Below are positions 1 through 9,737 of a DNA stretch of 64,000 nt, piece after piece (positions within the stretch are counted from its first letter, which is position 1; each line of letters begins with the position of its first letter). Below the pieces are notes generated by a model. That model saw nothing but the letters and a program-made list of their open reading frames with translations. It did not search any database and was not told where the DNA came from. A program made the translations under genes and the position numbers. Source of the DNA: Neurospora tetraspora (taxonomy: Eukaryota; Ascomycota; Sordariomycetes; Sordariales; Sordariaceae); assembly GCF_033439725.1 (NCBI RefSeq), contig NW_026944384.1:5828001-5892000 (forward strand), read 5' to 3'.

Positions 1-55
1 CGGCGCCATATACATTCATGCGCCAAGCGGGAACCATGGCCTTCTTGGATCTGCC

Positions 56-1708
56 TTAAAACTCTGCTTGGGAGACGTTTGCTGCTTCCGCTTTCTCAGC
101 GTGATCGAGAAAGTACATAGATGCGTACTCCAAAAAGGGGTAGTGACTTGAATGAAGCTCAACCACAGCCGCATCCATCCTAAGGATGTATGAGATACAG
201 CAAGTCTTCAAACGGTCATGGCATTGACCAATGGGATTCGACTCAAGCGTAGGGTCTATACTCTGAAGCCGATGATTTCTTATGAGGAAGTCTTTGACAG
301 ATTCGTGGATGAACTGAACAATACCTCTACCGGTCTGAAAAATACCGGTGTCTTTACGAGCCTCTATGAGCCCTTTTGACGAGTGGATAATTCGCCTCCG
401 GATATCGTCAGCCGTTAGCCGTGACAAATCCCAAGGTCCTGAGTCTTTTACACCGGTTCCAGCTAACGTTGCATGGTATAGCTCTTCCGCCGTTAAAGGC
501 CGTACTGCACACAAAACCCATTGCAGCATCAGGATTGTTTCTTGCTTATCGGGGTTGTCTTTGCTGAGTATTGTCAAAAATAGTTGATCAAGGTCCTCTG
601 GTACCTCGAGTAACTTCCGCTCCATGGCCTCGATCTTGCCCTCGTCATATGCTTTGTTCAGCATGGTAACGACGAGAACGACCCACATAAAGATACCGGA
701 TGCCTTTTTGAGCACCCCCTTCTCAATATCTGGGTCCGACCCAGTCAGATTATCGTGGACGTATGTAGAGATATCCGCGACATGCCCGTTCGTGGTTTCT
801 ACCACCAGCTCCCGATATCTTGTCATGGTAATGTGTGGATAATGGCGGCTCGATAGACATATGCTGACATTTACCATATGACGAACGCTGGTAAGACTCA
901 ATTGTTCGAGGAATTTGACAACGTCTCGAACCTGTGAGTCCCTACATTCGTCCAAGGCATCAACAAGAAGGACGAGTGGTTGCCTCTGGTGAACTTGCAT
1001 CTCGGAGATTAGGAATTCCTTGAGTTCTGGCTCTCGCCACTCCCACTCCTGGTGAATTCGCTTCTTTTGGCGGAAGAGAGGAAGAAAGTGTTGATAAGTT
1101 GACTCCTCCTGGTCCAGAAGCTGGCATACCAAGGAACGTAGCATGCCGAGAGGTGTCTTCTCTAATGATTCGCCTCGAGCGTGGAAGAAATATCCAGCAA
1201 TGGTACGGTCCTTAAGCTCCCGCTGACAGTGTCTCCAGATATGCTTCATCAGCGTCGACTTTCCCGTTCCGGGATGGCCTTTGATCCAAAGCACTCCATT
1301 GTGCCTTGATAAAGTTGTGCAGTTGCGCCATTCTCGAAATTCAGGGGTCCCAATAACCCAATCACCGGTGTTGGGATGGACTTGGACGATATCTTGCCGG
1401 CGAGCGTCTATGCTGGAGAAGCTGAGGGATTGTAGACAATCTGTTGGGGTCAGTCTTTACCAACCGTGGTGAGAATTAAGATCAGACCGACCTTCCTTTT
1501 CACGTTCTAGGGTGTCACGGTGTATATCATGTCCAAAGTAAGAACCTACGGGATATTAGTAAGTGCCCATTGAGTCCATTATCCGACACAAAAACCTGCC
1601 TGGGTAGTAGTTGTAGTTGTATTGCGGCCCGGCCGCGTTGTTGTTATACTGAGACCCCGGGCCGGTGTTGGCGTTGAAGGAGCCTGAACCAGCATTGCAG
1701 AAAGACAT
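56..1708 (-). CDS. NLR-A: NACHT receptor with N-terminal amyloid-like motif
   Basis: Three exons (1708-1600, 1545-1492, 1440-56) give about 515 aa. Exon 1 is a Gly/Asn/Gln-rich stretch (MSFCNAGSG, then NTGPGSQYNNNAAGPQYN) resembling the amyloid signalling motifs at the N termini of fungal NLRs. Exon 2 is a linker with charged residues. Exon 3 holds the NACHT ATPase: Walker A GHPGTGKST near residues 109-117 and Walker B LLVDALDEC near 211-219. NACHT proteins act as cytosolic switches that oligomerise on ligand sensing. The first intron starts with GC (CCAG|GCAGGT) where the NLR-B intron starts with GT at the same place; the phase is kept, so a GC-AG intron is likely. No ankyrin or WD repeats are seen before the stop at position 56, so the sensor is either lost or lies beyond the left edge. 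Exon structure and motif match NLR-B at 33081. Exon borders are inferred; the NACHT call is firm. Confidence 0.85.
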
Positions 1709-2658
1709 TGTGTCATCGTCAGCACTCTCTTCCCACTTTCGAGGAGTTTGAGTTTCTGGATATTCAGTAGTGCTTGATTGCAGCCCCTGGCCTCCGTGAC
1801 GAGATTAGTTGATCTCTTGCAGGCAAAGGCGCAGGGAGAAGGTGAGAGGTTAGCAGAGCAGAATGCACAGGTGAAGACTTTTTCCAGTTTCACGGCCAAG
1901 CCAAAGCCCCAAGGTGTAGCATCGGACGGCTAAGAGGATTGTTGATAAGAGGAGGAAAGAAACAACTGAAGTATTTCTTGTTCCCAAGCTTTCGGGTTGT
2001 ACCCTCCAAGACTCGTCCCCAGTCAAGTATGATTTCGAGCCCGTGGGACGTGATGGATGTGCGAGCCAAATGTGCACATTTGTGGCATTCGGCTGTTGAT
2101 GCCTTGCGGATGGACGTAGATGCCCAACCTGCCTGAATTCCCAGCCGACTGTCGATTGGCCACTAATAGCATATTACCTGCACCTTCGGGAAGATCTGAA
2201 TGCGCCTGCACCAGTACCTGGAATGACTGGGCTTGCAAGATGAAGCACTTGAAGTTGACAAGTCATCTGGCCAAGTATGAATTGCCCAGTCTGGATGCCC
2301 TCTTTTTCTGCACATCATGGTCGGTAGGGGTTACGTAAAGCCACCAATCCTATCACGCCGAGCCAGAGTGCTCACTCTTTGGCAAAGCCTGCCAGAACTG
2401 AACCGCAACCCACCACTCTCTTCCATTCCACTTCTCATAAAAGACCCGAAGTAGAGACAGATGTCAAAGGATCCCAACCACTTTCTGTCGTGCGGATTGT
2501 ATCTCACACGTTGGCATGGTGTCTTTTGTCGCCTTGGACAACCACATCCCAGCTCCTGTAAGCAGCCTTTATGTCCATTCCAGTCCCACTTCCTGCCTTA
2601 GGCTCACCTCTTATCATAAGCTTGCTTCCAGTCCCGAAAGGCTCTTGATCACCAGATA
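1709..2658. promoter_or_regulatory. Shared divergent intergenic region of NLR-A and PNP_UDP-A
   Basis: This 950-bp gap separates the divergent starts of NLR-A and PNP_UDP-A, so both promoters must lie here. Its NLR-proximal part (about 1900-2110, read on the minus strand) is clearly alignable with 32800-32930 in the second locus, for example the shared block around CACATTTxGCT and GACGAGTCTT/GATGAGTCTT. The intergenic DNA was therefore duplicated with the genes. No coding potential was recognised. Confidence 0.5.
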
Positions 2659-3864
2659 ATGACAGTCAAACGCTCGCCCACAATGGCTCCTCCCCGCAAT
2701 ACAGCTCTGTACACAGTTGGCTGGATCGCCCCCATGCACATGGAGCTCACCGCCGCGGTCGGGATGCTGAAAGACCACACAACAATGGAAGTGCCCGACG
2801 ACGATGCCAAATACCACGTAGGGCGTATAGGCCAGCATTTCGTCGTGATGGTCGTCTGCCCATCTATCGGCATCCATTCAGCCGCCATGGCGCTCACCAA
2901 TATGCGCCGATCGTTCCGCAACATCAAACATATTCTGGTAGTCGGCATAGCTGGAGGAATGCCCTGCTACGGCCCAGACCTGCAGGAGCAGATCGTCCTG
3001 GGCGATGTTGTCGTCGGAGTTCCCCACCAGGGAAGGGGCGGAGTGACGCACTATGAGTTTGGCGCGTGGGAGGGTCAAAACGAATTGACTGTCAAGGAGC
3101 ACACGCTTCATCCGTCTGCTGCTCTGCTCACCGCGGTGAACAACCTGCGAAGCATGCATATGCGGGTGGGAGGAAGCAAGATCCGGGATTACTTGGACGA
3201 GTTGCGCAGTGGCCTGATTGATAAGTGGCAGCAGGATTATGAGGATCCCGGAGACGAAAATGACTATCTCTTTGAGGACGACTATCTTCATCCGAAAGAT
3301 AGGGAGGGGTCATGTAAAGTTCTTTGTGACGCGGCGCGAGCAAAGCGGCGCAAGGATCGAGGCAGGTGGGCCGAGCGGCTGAGGGACCAACCCCATATCC
3401 ATTATGGCAACATCGGCTCGGCTAATGCGGTCGTCAAGTCGAGCGCAAAGAGGAACGAACTCCGCGCGAGGCACAACATCCTCTGTCTTGAGATGGAAGC
3501 CGCCGGCGTGATGATCCACTCCCAGGGGTTGGTGATCCGGGGAATCTGCGACTATGCGGACTCACACAAGAACAAGAAGTGGCAGGAATATGCTGCGGCA
3601 ACGGCGGCAGCATACGCAAAGGAGGCTCTCTTGTTGCTCCCGTCAGGTAGAAGGGCGTCGACGGAGTCATCTGGTTCCGATGACAGGAATGGGAATTCTG
3701 CATGGGGAAGTGGACGGGGGCGGGAGACATTTCACAACTCCGGAGCCGGGTTTATGTGCTTTAACACAGGGTCAGGGTCTCAGACGAACAACAATGCTGT
3801 CGGAAACCAGTATAATATGCCATTCGGGCATCCATCTGCCTTCCCGGGGGGGCCTAGGTACTAG
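2659..3864 (+). CDS. PNP_UDP-A: nucleoside phosphorylase-like protein with C-terminal amyloid-like motif
   Basis: Single exon, 401 aa; ATG at 2683 (MAPPRNT) is an alternative start. Residues about 17-330 form the PNP_UDP_1 fold known from fungal NLR N termini: YTVGWIAPM, the VVGIAGGMPCYG glycine loop, VVVGVPHQGRGGVTHYEFG, then HYGNIGSANAVVKS, LEMEAAGVM and the RGICDYADSHKNKKWQ signature. Family enzymes cleave the nucleoside N-glycosidic bond; the substrate here is unknown. After a Ser/Gly linker the last about 45 residues carry FHNSGAGF, FNTGSGSQ and NNNAVGNQYN, matching the N terminus of the neighbouring NLR in register. There is no NACHT domain in the same chain, so the protein looks like a stand-alone effector paired with the divergent NLR-A. 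Its 3' end converges on the kinase gene with 15 bp between stop codons. Confidence 0.9.
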   Translation: MTVKRSPTMAPPRNTALYTVGWIAPMHMELTAAVGMLKDHTTMEVPDDDAKYHVGRIGQHFVVMVVCPSIGIHSAAMALTNMRRSFRNIKHILVVGIAGGMPCYGPDLQEQIVLGDVVVGVPHQGRGGVTHYEFGAWEGQNELTVKEHTLHPSAALLTAVNNLRSMHMRVGGSKIRDYLDELRSGLIDKWQQDYEDPGDENDYLFEDDYLHPKDREGSCKVLCDAARAKRRKDRGRWAERLRDQPHIHYGNIGSANAVVKSSAKRNELRARHNILCLEMEAAGVMIHSQGLVIRGICDYADSHKNKKWQEYAAATAAAYAKEALLLLPSGRRASTESSGSDDRNGNSAWGSGRGRETFHNSGAGFMCFNTGSGSQTNNNAVGNQYNMPFGHPSAFPGGPRY

Positions 3865-3879
3865 CAGGGAAAGATGATG

Positions 3880-5087
3880 TCAGTGTCGGGGTCCAAGAGT
3901 GATTGTCGAGTAAACATACCTGTACGGACTATCTTTCAAAGGTCCATCAATGTCGAACTTCGTCTCCGGATTGATAAGAAATCCATCCAAAGACATCATA
4001 TTGTAACGTCCATGCTCATCATCGCTGATAGGCACCGGCTTTGGCTCATTGGCAAGCCGGCTGGTGAATCCGGACGACAGTAGCAGACCCAAAGCCCCTG
4101 CGAGTTTAATCGTCCGGAGCTGATGGTCTGATACTCCGGCGACCTCCACTTTGAATCTCTCCCAAAATGTGTCCTGTAAAGTATGGTAGTCTTCGTACCG
4201 CGTCCACCCGTTGCGCAGATGAAGCTTCCCGGTCAGAAACCCAAGTGAATGCAGGTTGAGCCCGAATGGACACACTTCAGCTTCCGCCCAGTCAATGACG
4301 CCGACAAGGTGACAGGTTGCTTCGTCCACTATGATGTTGCAGGCGCCAAAGTCTCGATGGAAGAGGACCATGGGCAGGGATAGGATGTCGTCTATTGCGT
4401 CAATGCAGGTCTGGATGATGGGTCGGAATCGAGAAGGGAGTGAATTGTTCAAGAGTTGCAGGTCGCCAACGTAGGCGTCTCGTAACCTACTGCGGTACCC
4501 CGGGCTGACGGGCTGAGGAGCGTTCCAAGATAGAGCCATGAAGCTGCAAGCATTGAGTTAGCATCACAACTAAGTCGACTTCGACGGTTGAGACCTTACT
4601 GCGCGACGTCTCCCATCAGGTTCTTTCGCCAGAGGAAATGGTCGGGGGAGTTTTCCGGAAAGCCATGAGCCAAGATGAAATCCATATGAGTCACTCCACG
4701 CATTCGGGTCATCAAGTAGACGTAAAGTGGTTCCTTTTTCCCATCTCCTTCTTCCCCTAGCTTGCCTTCGAAGGACACCTTTGGCACGAGTGATCCGTAA
4801 ATCTCGGTCGCTAGAGAGCTTATTTCGGCCTTGAGCGCTAGAGATTCGAGGCGGAACTGGACGACGCATTCCAGCTCAGGTCCGGCGTAGACGGTGTAGA
4901 TGCACACGCCCTGGACGTCGACTGGGACGACATCTCCATCCCCAACAAGTTCTCTTGCTTTGCCATTGCAAGCTTCGCGGCTTGCAGAAGTCTTGGTGAA
5001 GAAGGCATCGATCTCTGAATCGACGAAGTAGTTACTTGCCACGTCAGAAGTCGAGGCGGTGATGGTGATCTCGGACGATTCCTCCAT
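3880..5087 (-). CDS. APH/choline kinase-like phosphotransferase
   Basis: Two exons (5087-4600 and 4543-3880) encode about 383 aa. The C-terminal half has the Brenner-type catalytic motif LFHRDFGACNIIVD and the metal-binding VIDWAEAE, as in aminoglycoside phosphotransferase/ChoK-like kinases (PF01636). The N-terminal half has a typical small-lobe strand (PLYVYLMTRMRGVTH). Substrate unknown; fungal members are rarely characterised. I chose the start MEESSEIT because the second locus (30801) keeps exactly this start, while the in-frame upstream extension reads through a CT-rich leader. Splicing joins GCGCA to CTTCATGG in phase. The gene converges with PNP_UDP-A and was duplicated with it, but the other copy is only a stub, so the kinase is not needed for keeping the pair. 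Confidence 0.85.
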
Positions 5088-5371
5088 GGCGTGTTGGCTG
5101 GGTGTGATGACGGAGAAGAAGAAGAGAAGAAGAAGAAGAACGAGAAGGGGAGATGGAAGTTGGATAATGCGAGGCGCGGGGTTATATGGTATGTTCACAG
5201 GGACGGCTCCCATGTTTGCGGCGGCAGGTGTTTGTTATCATCAAACGTCGTTGGCAGTGTCTTCCGCAAACTGTTGCACGCGATCGACCGCTCACAAAGC
5301 ACTTTCCATTGTTCCCTGCAACCCCCATACATTCTTTGTTATTCCGCACCTTGATGTGTGGCTCTTTCTTG

Positions 5372-6241
5372 TTAGGTAGCTTTCGGTGAAGAAGACGCCT
5401 TCCTCACAATAACCTCCCCATTAACAATCCCCAACGTCGCATCCCCCCTCTCCATCCACACCTCCCACCCCTTAACCATCTCCTCCACCCCTTCCTCCGT
5501 CGTCAACCCCAACTCAATTCCCCGCTGCCTCATCTGCCCCGTTCTCAATCTCTCAATCATCGCCTCCCCCCACGCCTTTCTATCGCCCGGCTCACTATAA
5601 CACCAAGTCCCGAACCCAGCCTCGATATCCTTCCTCTCCACCCCAGCATCCATGATCCATGAAACCAGCTTCCTCCCGCCTTTATCCTGCCCGCCGTTGG
5701 CTAGCATTATCTCAACCATTAACTCGTGAAAAGCAAAAAGGGATGGAAGTTCAGGCCAGAAACACCACATCCTCATGTCCGACTCGCGCAGAGACACCAG
5801 ACCCCCCGGTTTACAGACTCGCAGCATCTCCTTGACAGCGGAGACGGGGTCGTCGAGGTGGCAGAGCACCTGGTGGGCATGCACGATGTCGAATTCGTTG
5901 TCGGAAAAGGGCAACCCGTAAACGGAGGCCTTTTGGAAGGAGATGTTCTCCGGTACCGCTAGACCTTGCGAGATGGCGTGCTCCTTGGCTCGGGAGAGGA
6001 CGTCGTCAGCGATGTCGGTCGCGAGGACATGACCGGAGGGAAGGAGGTGTTGGGCGAGAGAGGCGGAGATGGTGCCTGGTCCGCAGCCGATGTCGAGGAG
6101 TTTGAGGTTGGGGTTGGAGGTGAGCGCCTTTTTGAGGTGCGGGAGGAGGTGGGCGGCGCTGTTGGAGGCGGTGCGCCATTCGTGGTGCTTGGTTTGGGAA
6201 GGCGCGTGCCCGATGGTGTATGGGGTGTGTTGGGTGGTCAT
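5372..6241 (-). CDS. Class I SAM-dependent methyltransferase
   Basis: Single exon of 289 aa when started at MTTQHTPYTIGHAP; an upstream in-frame ATG would add 39 residues of poor quality. SAM-binding motif I is LLDIGCGPGTIS near residues 45-56, motif II LATDIADDVL, then VHAHQVLCHLDDPVSAVKEMLRVCKPGG, the standard UbiE/Methyltransf_11 pattern. It resembles small-molecule methyltransferases of fungi; the substrate cannot be told. The extreme 3' end is preserved as a 26-codon scrap in the second locus (30331-30410), so this gene was part of the duplicated block. Confidence 0.9.
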   Translation of the reverse strand: MTTQHTPYTIGHAPSQTKHHEWRTASNSAAHLLPHLKKALTSNPNLKLLDIGCGPGTISASLAQHLLPSGHVLATDIADDVLSRAKEHAISQGLAVPENISFQKASVYGLPFSDNEFDIVHAHQVLCHLDDPVSAVKEMLRVCKPGGLVSLRESDMRMWCFWPELPSLFAFHELMVEIMLANGGQDKGGRKLVSWIMDAGVERKDIEAGFGTWCYSEPGDRKAWGEAMIERLRTGQMRQRGIELGLTTEEGVEEMVKGWEVWMERGDATLGIVNGEVIVRKASSSPKAT

Positions 6242-6828
6242 TTTGGGGGTTGATTTTCCGTGTTGTTGTCGATGTCGCTGTGCAATGCAGTGGTGGTTCT
6301 TTCTTGTGTGTCTGACATCTGGTGTTGTTGATTTAAGTTCGGAAGATCGGAATGTCACCAGTTGCTTCTAAAAATAGGAAAGATGGAATCCACCGGCTGC
6401 AACGCCCCTCACACGTCCTCCTCTTCATCACCATGTCCTTTTATATCCGTAACATAACCGCTCAGCATCGTCACCGCCTCCTCCAACCCCTTCAAGATCC
6501 CATGACTGGCACTCGAATCCCTCAACGAGCAAAGACCTTCAAACCATTGTCCCTCGTTTCACGCGTACGGATCACGGATGACCTTTTAACGCCATCGCCT
6601 ACAATAAGCGCTGCACGTTTCGAAGATCAAACATGGTTTGACTCTAATGATGAAATCATGTTGCGCACCCATTTCGTCAACCTTGCACCTTCATGAGACC
6701 GTGACTTTCTTCGACCTCTCGTCAAGCCATGCATCCCGTCAATTGTCCGACGACGATGCCGGAAACCGCGTTGATCACCGCCTTCCTTCCCGCAACGTTC
6801 AAGTCACATGCCCGAGAATCACGGCATC
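6242..6828. other. Intergenic region, nothing recognised
   Basis: 587 bp between the start of the methyltransferase and the end of the HET gene. Short open frames overlap here but none shows a domain or codon pattern I trust. It must hold the methyltransferase promoter and the 3' UTR of the HET gene. Confidence 0.5.
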
Positions 6829-9174
6829 TCAACACAAATACACCACCGCCTCTTCATCCTTACTCCTGTTGATAACAGGCGGGCCCCAAGTATTTTCCCA
6901 CTTTCCTACCCGGCGACAGTAGAACCGCATTCCCGTCATCGTTCCGGTGTCATCGGCGACTTCACTCGACGGAGCACTCTCGGCCATTTGGACTTGGACA
7001 ACCATCAACCCCCGCTGAAGAGCTCGTCGCCCACCCCGTGCGAAATGATCGAATACCAACAAACAGCATACCTCATCTTTCGAATAGAAACTTTCGTCGT
7101 CGTCCCACATCAAGCTCAAGTCGATGGGGGGCATGTCGTACAACTGCTTTTTGTACGTTTTCAGGGCCAGGATCCCACTTTCTTGCGGCATACCGGTGGT
7201 CGTCCTGCCGAAAACATCGACCTGGCATTTCCATGTAAGTGAACCAGAAGATCCAAACCAGAAGGATTTGGGTGCTTCGGTAGCTGCCCATGACCATGAA
7301 GGGAGGCCCAGGGTCGTACTGGCATGCGACTCGGGGTAGGATTGACCTTTCAACAGTTTCTGGGCCATCTCATCGCGATCTTGGCGTCGTTTCTCGCTGT
7401 CATCGGGATACCAACCCGGGTTAAACAGCTCGACATTGAGGACACTATCGAAGCCCCAGAGGAGGTCAAAAGGCCAAAGCTCTTGCCAGCTCCCGAGGGT
7501 ATAGGTCCAGCCTTTGCTGTCCTCTATCGCTGTTACCATTCCTGCGAGTGCGATGAGCCTGTCGGACGGGTAGGTGAGTTCGGTGGCGGTGTAATAGGTG
7601 AGTAAGGTCATCCAACAGGCAGCGAGTTCATGCAAATGCTGTGCGTATTTTGCGTCTTCGTTGTCATTACCCATATCCATGCCCGTCGCCTTCAAGCTCG
7701 CAGGGAAAGGATCCTGCAAGTCTTGGTATACGGACTTTGCGTTAGCGGTCCAGATAGATTGAGAAGCCTCAGCATCCTTCTTCAAGCCAGTTCCAAAAGG
7801 GCAACTTTCTGAGACCTCATGGAGACGACACTCCCAGTAGAGCTCATCGGCCCCGTAGTAGATGATGCGAGGCGACAGCAAACGCTCTTGGACGATCCAG
7901 CCTCGTGATAGGAGCGGGTTTTTCTGATTAGCGCCCCATAACATCTCGTCCACGTTGGGTTCGTACTTTTCACGAATGGCGTAAAAAGATGCGTTTTCCT
8001 CGCACAAAGGAGACGTGATGATGGGGGAATACACTTTCAGGGGGTTTCGCACTGAGAAGCAAGTGTCGGCATTGGCGCCTTGACCTCCTGCCATGCCCAT
8101 CCCCGAAGCAAAGATGGTCAACAAAGAGTTACCGTAGACGGCTGCCATCGTCTGGGCCTCCCGCTTCCAATCCTCTGATGAGTCCTGCATAATGCAGAGA
8201 GAGTCGATCCAGATATATCGGTAGCCTAGTTGCTGCGTGATTCGCATTGCATCGAGGAATGTCTGGGCTAGACCGTCGATTGGTATTCCTCCATGTTCGG
8301 CTGCTTCAGGTTTCTGCCAGTCCTCGATATTCTTGGTTGTTAGCCTTAGAGATGATCCGGTCAAGGCCCATGAGTGACTGAGAGTGAGATACGGGATCGT
8401 GGCCGGTGTTTGGGAAGTCGTGTTTGGGACGAAGATGCGCGGTCGTGTAAGCTTCTTCTGTCCATTGTTGTCCGCAACACCTACATCGACAAGCCTTGTC
8501 GGGAGTCTCTTGAAGTTGGACCCCTTGCATTCCGGATGGTTATTGAGACAGTCATCTAGCCAGTGTCGCACAAGGCCAAAGGCTTCGGGCGAGTTGGTTG
8601 AGGAAGGCAACACGAACATCGAACCATCTGGTAGTCTTCGGGGTAGAAGAGATTTCGCTCCTGCGCTACCATCGGTCCGTTCGAGCTTGAATTTCGCCAA
8701 TGGGGTCATATCCGAATCACCTTGAGGCTCTTCATCTTTGGAAGGGTCCGGCAATGAAGCCCAATTGTCGTCCCACTCGGCGCAGGAAATAGCGGAAAAT
8801 GAAACAATCGGAATGTTCCCTTCATCGCCCTCGAAAGCCCTCGATCGGCTGCATTCGACCATGACTCTCTGGTCATCCCCGGCGCGCGGAAAGTTGTCAT
8901 CTTGACTGACTTGTATGCACAGATGGCAACCGGCGGCAATTACCGAGTCCCTCAACATCTGTTTTGTGTTCTTGCTGTGGAAGAATCTCTCGCCTGGCCA
9001 GTCAGGGTCGCCCACCGGTCTCGGTTGCCAGAGTGTCTTGGATGCTGTGAGGGCGCGGGAACAGCGTTTGCATAAACGGTTGGGTTCCATGTCACTGCTC
9101 TCGAGAATATGTTTAGACTGTCGAGGCGAACCATCGTCTTCGGATGATGACTCCTCAAGAGGTTTGCCGTCCAT
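6829..9174 (-). CDS. HET-domain protein (heterokaryon incompatibility type)
   Basis: Single exon, 781 aa from the first ATG (MDGKPLEESS). A Cys-containing N-terminal region (CKRCSRAL, then CHLC) precedes the HET domain (PF06985), seen as YLTLSHSWAL, IDGLAQTFLDAMRITQQLGYRYIWIDSLCIMQDSSEDW and MAAVYGNSLLTIFA, followed by RGWIVQERLLSPRIIYYG and ELYWEC. HET domains trigger cell death in allorecognition and are thought to be TIR-like. The C-terminal half is the usual uncharacterised part of long HET proteins and contains GLPSWSWAA. No NACHT or repeats. The frame is open throughout, so it looks functional. The Copia element begins about 400 bp upstream of the start codon, in or near its promoter. 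Confidence 0.93.
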   Translation of the reverse strand: MDGKPLEESSSEDDGSPRQSKHILESSDMEPNRLCKRCSRALTASKTLWQPRPVGDPDWPGERFFHSKNTKQMLRDSVIAAGCHLCIQVSQDDNFPRAGDDQRVMVECSRSRAFEGDEGNIPIVSFSAISCAEWDDNWASLPDPSKDEEPQGDSDMTPLAKFKLERTDGSAGAKSLLPRRLPDGSMFVLPSSTNSPEAFGLVRHWLDDCLNNHPECKGSNFKRLPTRLVDVGVADNNGQKKLTRPRIFVPNTTSQTPATIPYLTLSHSWALTGSSLRLTTKNIEDWQKPEAAEHGGIPIDGLAQTFLDAMRITQQLGYRYIWIDSLCIMQDSSEDWKREAQTMAAVYGNSLLTIFASGMGMAGGQGANADTCFSVRNPLKVYSPIITSPLCEENASFYAIREKYEPNVDEMLWGANQKNPLLSRGWIVQERLLSPRIIYYGADELYWECRLHEVSESCPFGTGLKKDAEASQSIWTANAKSVYQDLQDPFPASLKATGMDMGNDNEDAKYAQHLHELAACWMTLLTYYTATELTYPSDRLIALAGMVTAIEDSKGWTYTLGSWQELWPFDLLWGFDSVLNVELFNPGWYPDDSEKRRQDRDEMAQKLLKGQSYPESHASTTLGLPSWSWAATEAPKSFWFGSSGSLTWKCQVDVFGRTTTGMPQESGILALKTYKKQLYDMPPIDLSLMWDDDESFYSKDEVCCLLVFDHFARGGRRALQRGLMVVQVQMAESAPSSEVADDTGTMTGMRFYCRRVGKWENTWGPPVINRSKDEEAVVYLC

Positions 9175-9570
9175 TGTGGTCAATCGCTGCCGTTACTGTG
9201 GAAAGCGTCGAAGTAGAAAGACGCTGGTTGTTTCTCTTCAGAACGGGAATCGGACGTAGTAGTTCAGTGGTAAAAAGGAGTGAGAAATTAGGCAGCAATG
9301 AAGGATTCGTCGCACATCTCCAGAAATAAACCTCTTCGCGAAATGGCCAATGGATAGCAGGCACTCGCGACCTGTCGCAAAGACCCATCATCGAGGATGG
9401 TAGGCAATTGCGGACAGGATCATGGCGTGGTAGTGGCATCGTATTTTTTTTTCCCTGGAGGAAAACATTTGCAGAGAGGGACACGGACTATTTATCGACG
9501 AGCGAGAAGAAGAGAGTTGAAGGAAGAGAAGAGGAAGGTGATGGGGACGGGATTGTGAAATTGGAGGAAG

Positions 9571-9737
9571 TGTGATATTATGGGTAATAATCGATATGGG
9601 GTTTAACGTGGCTTGATTGTGTGTAACTGTGTAAGAGCTGATCTACAAACTCGAAGCTCTGGCATCTCTATGATAAATCCCGCATATCCCAACCCAACTA
9701 GGCACGTGCACGCCAGTAGATCCCCTAGCCTCTAACA
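9571..9737 (-). repeat. 3' LTR of the Copia element
   Basis: 167 bp, aligned end to end with 18330-18496. It shares the segments GTGTAAGAGCTGATCT/ATGTAAGAGCTGATCT and GGCATCTCTATGATAAAT, and differs mainly by C/T and G/A exchanges. Confidence 0.88.

Noticed and set aside
5088-5213. In-frame N-terminal extension of the kinase resembling a signal peptide (VLLLLLFFFSV)
   Set aside because: The hydrophobic residues come from a CT-rich leader; the paralogous stub keeps the downstream ATG with an expanded microsatellite in front of it.
9155-9484. 109-codon minus-strand frame upstream of the HET gene
   Set aside because: No domain; probably 5' UTR or promoter, and the HET gene has a good start at 9174.
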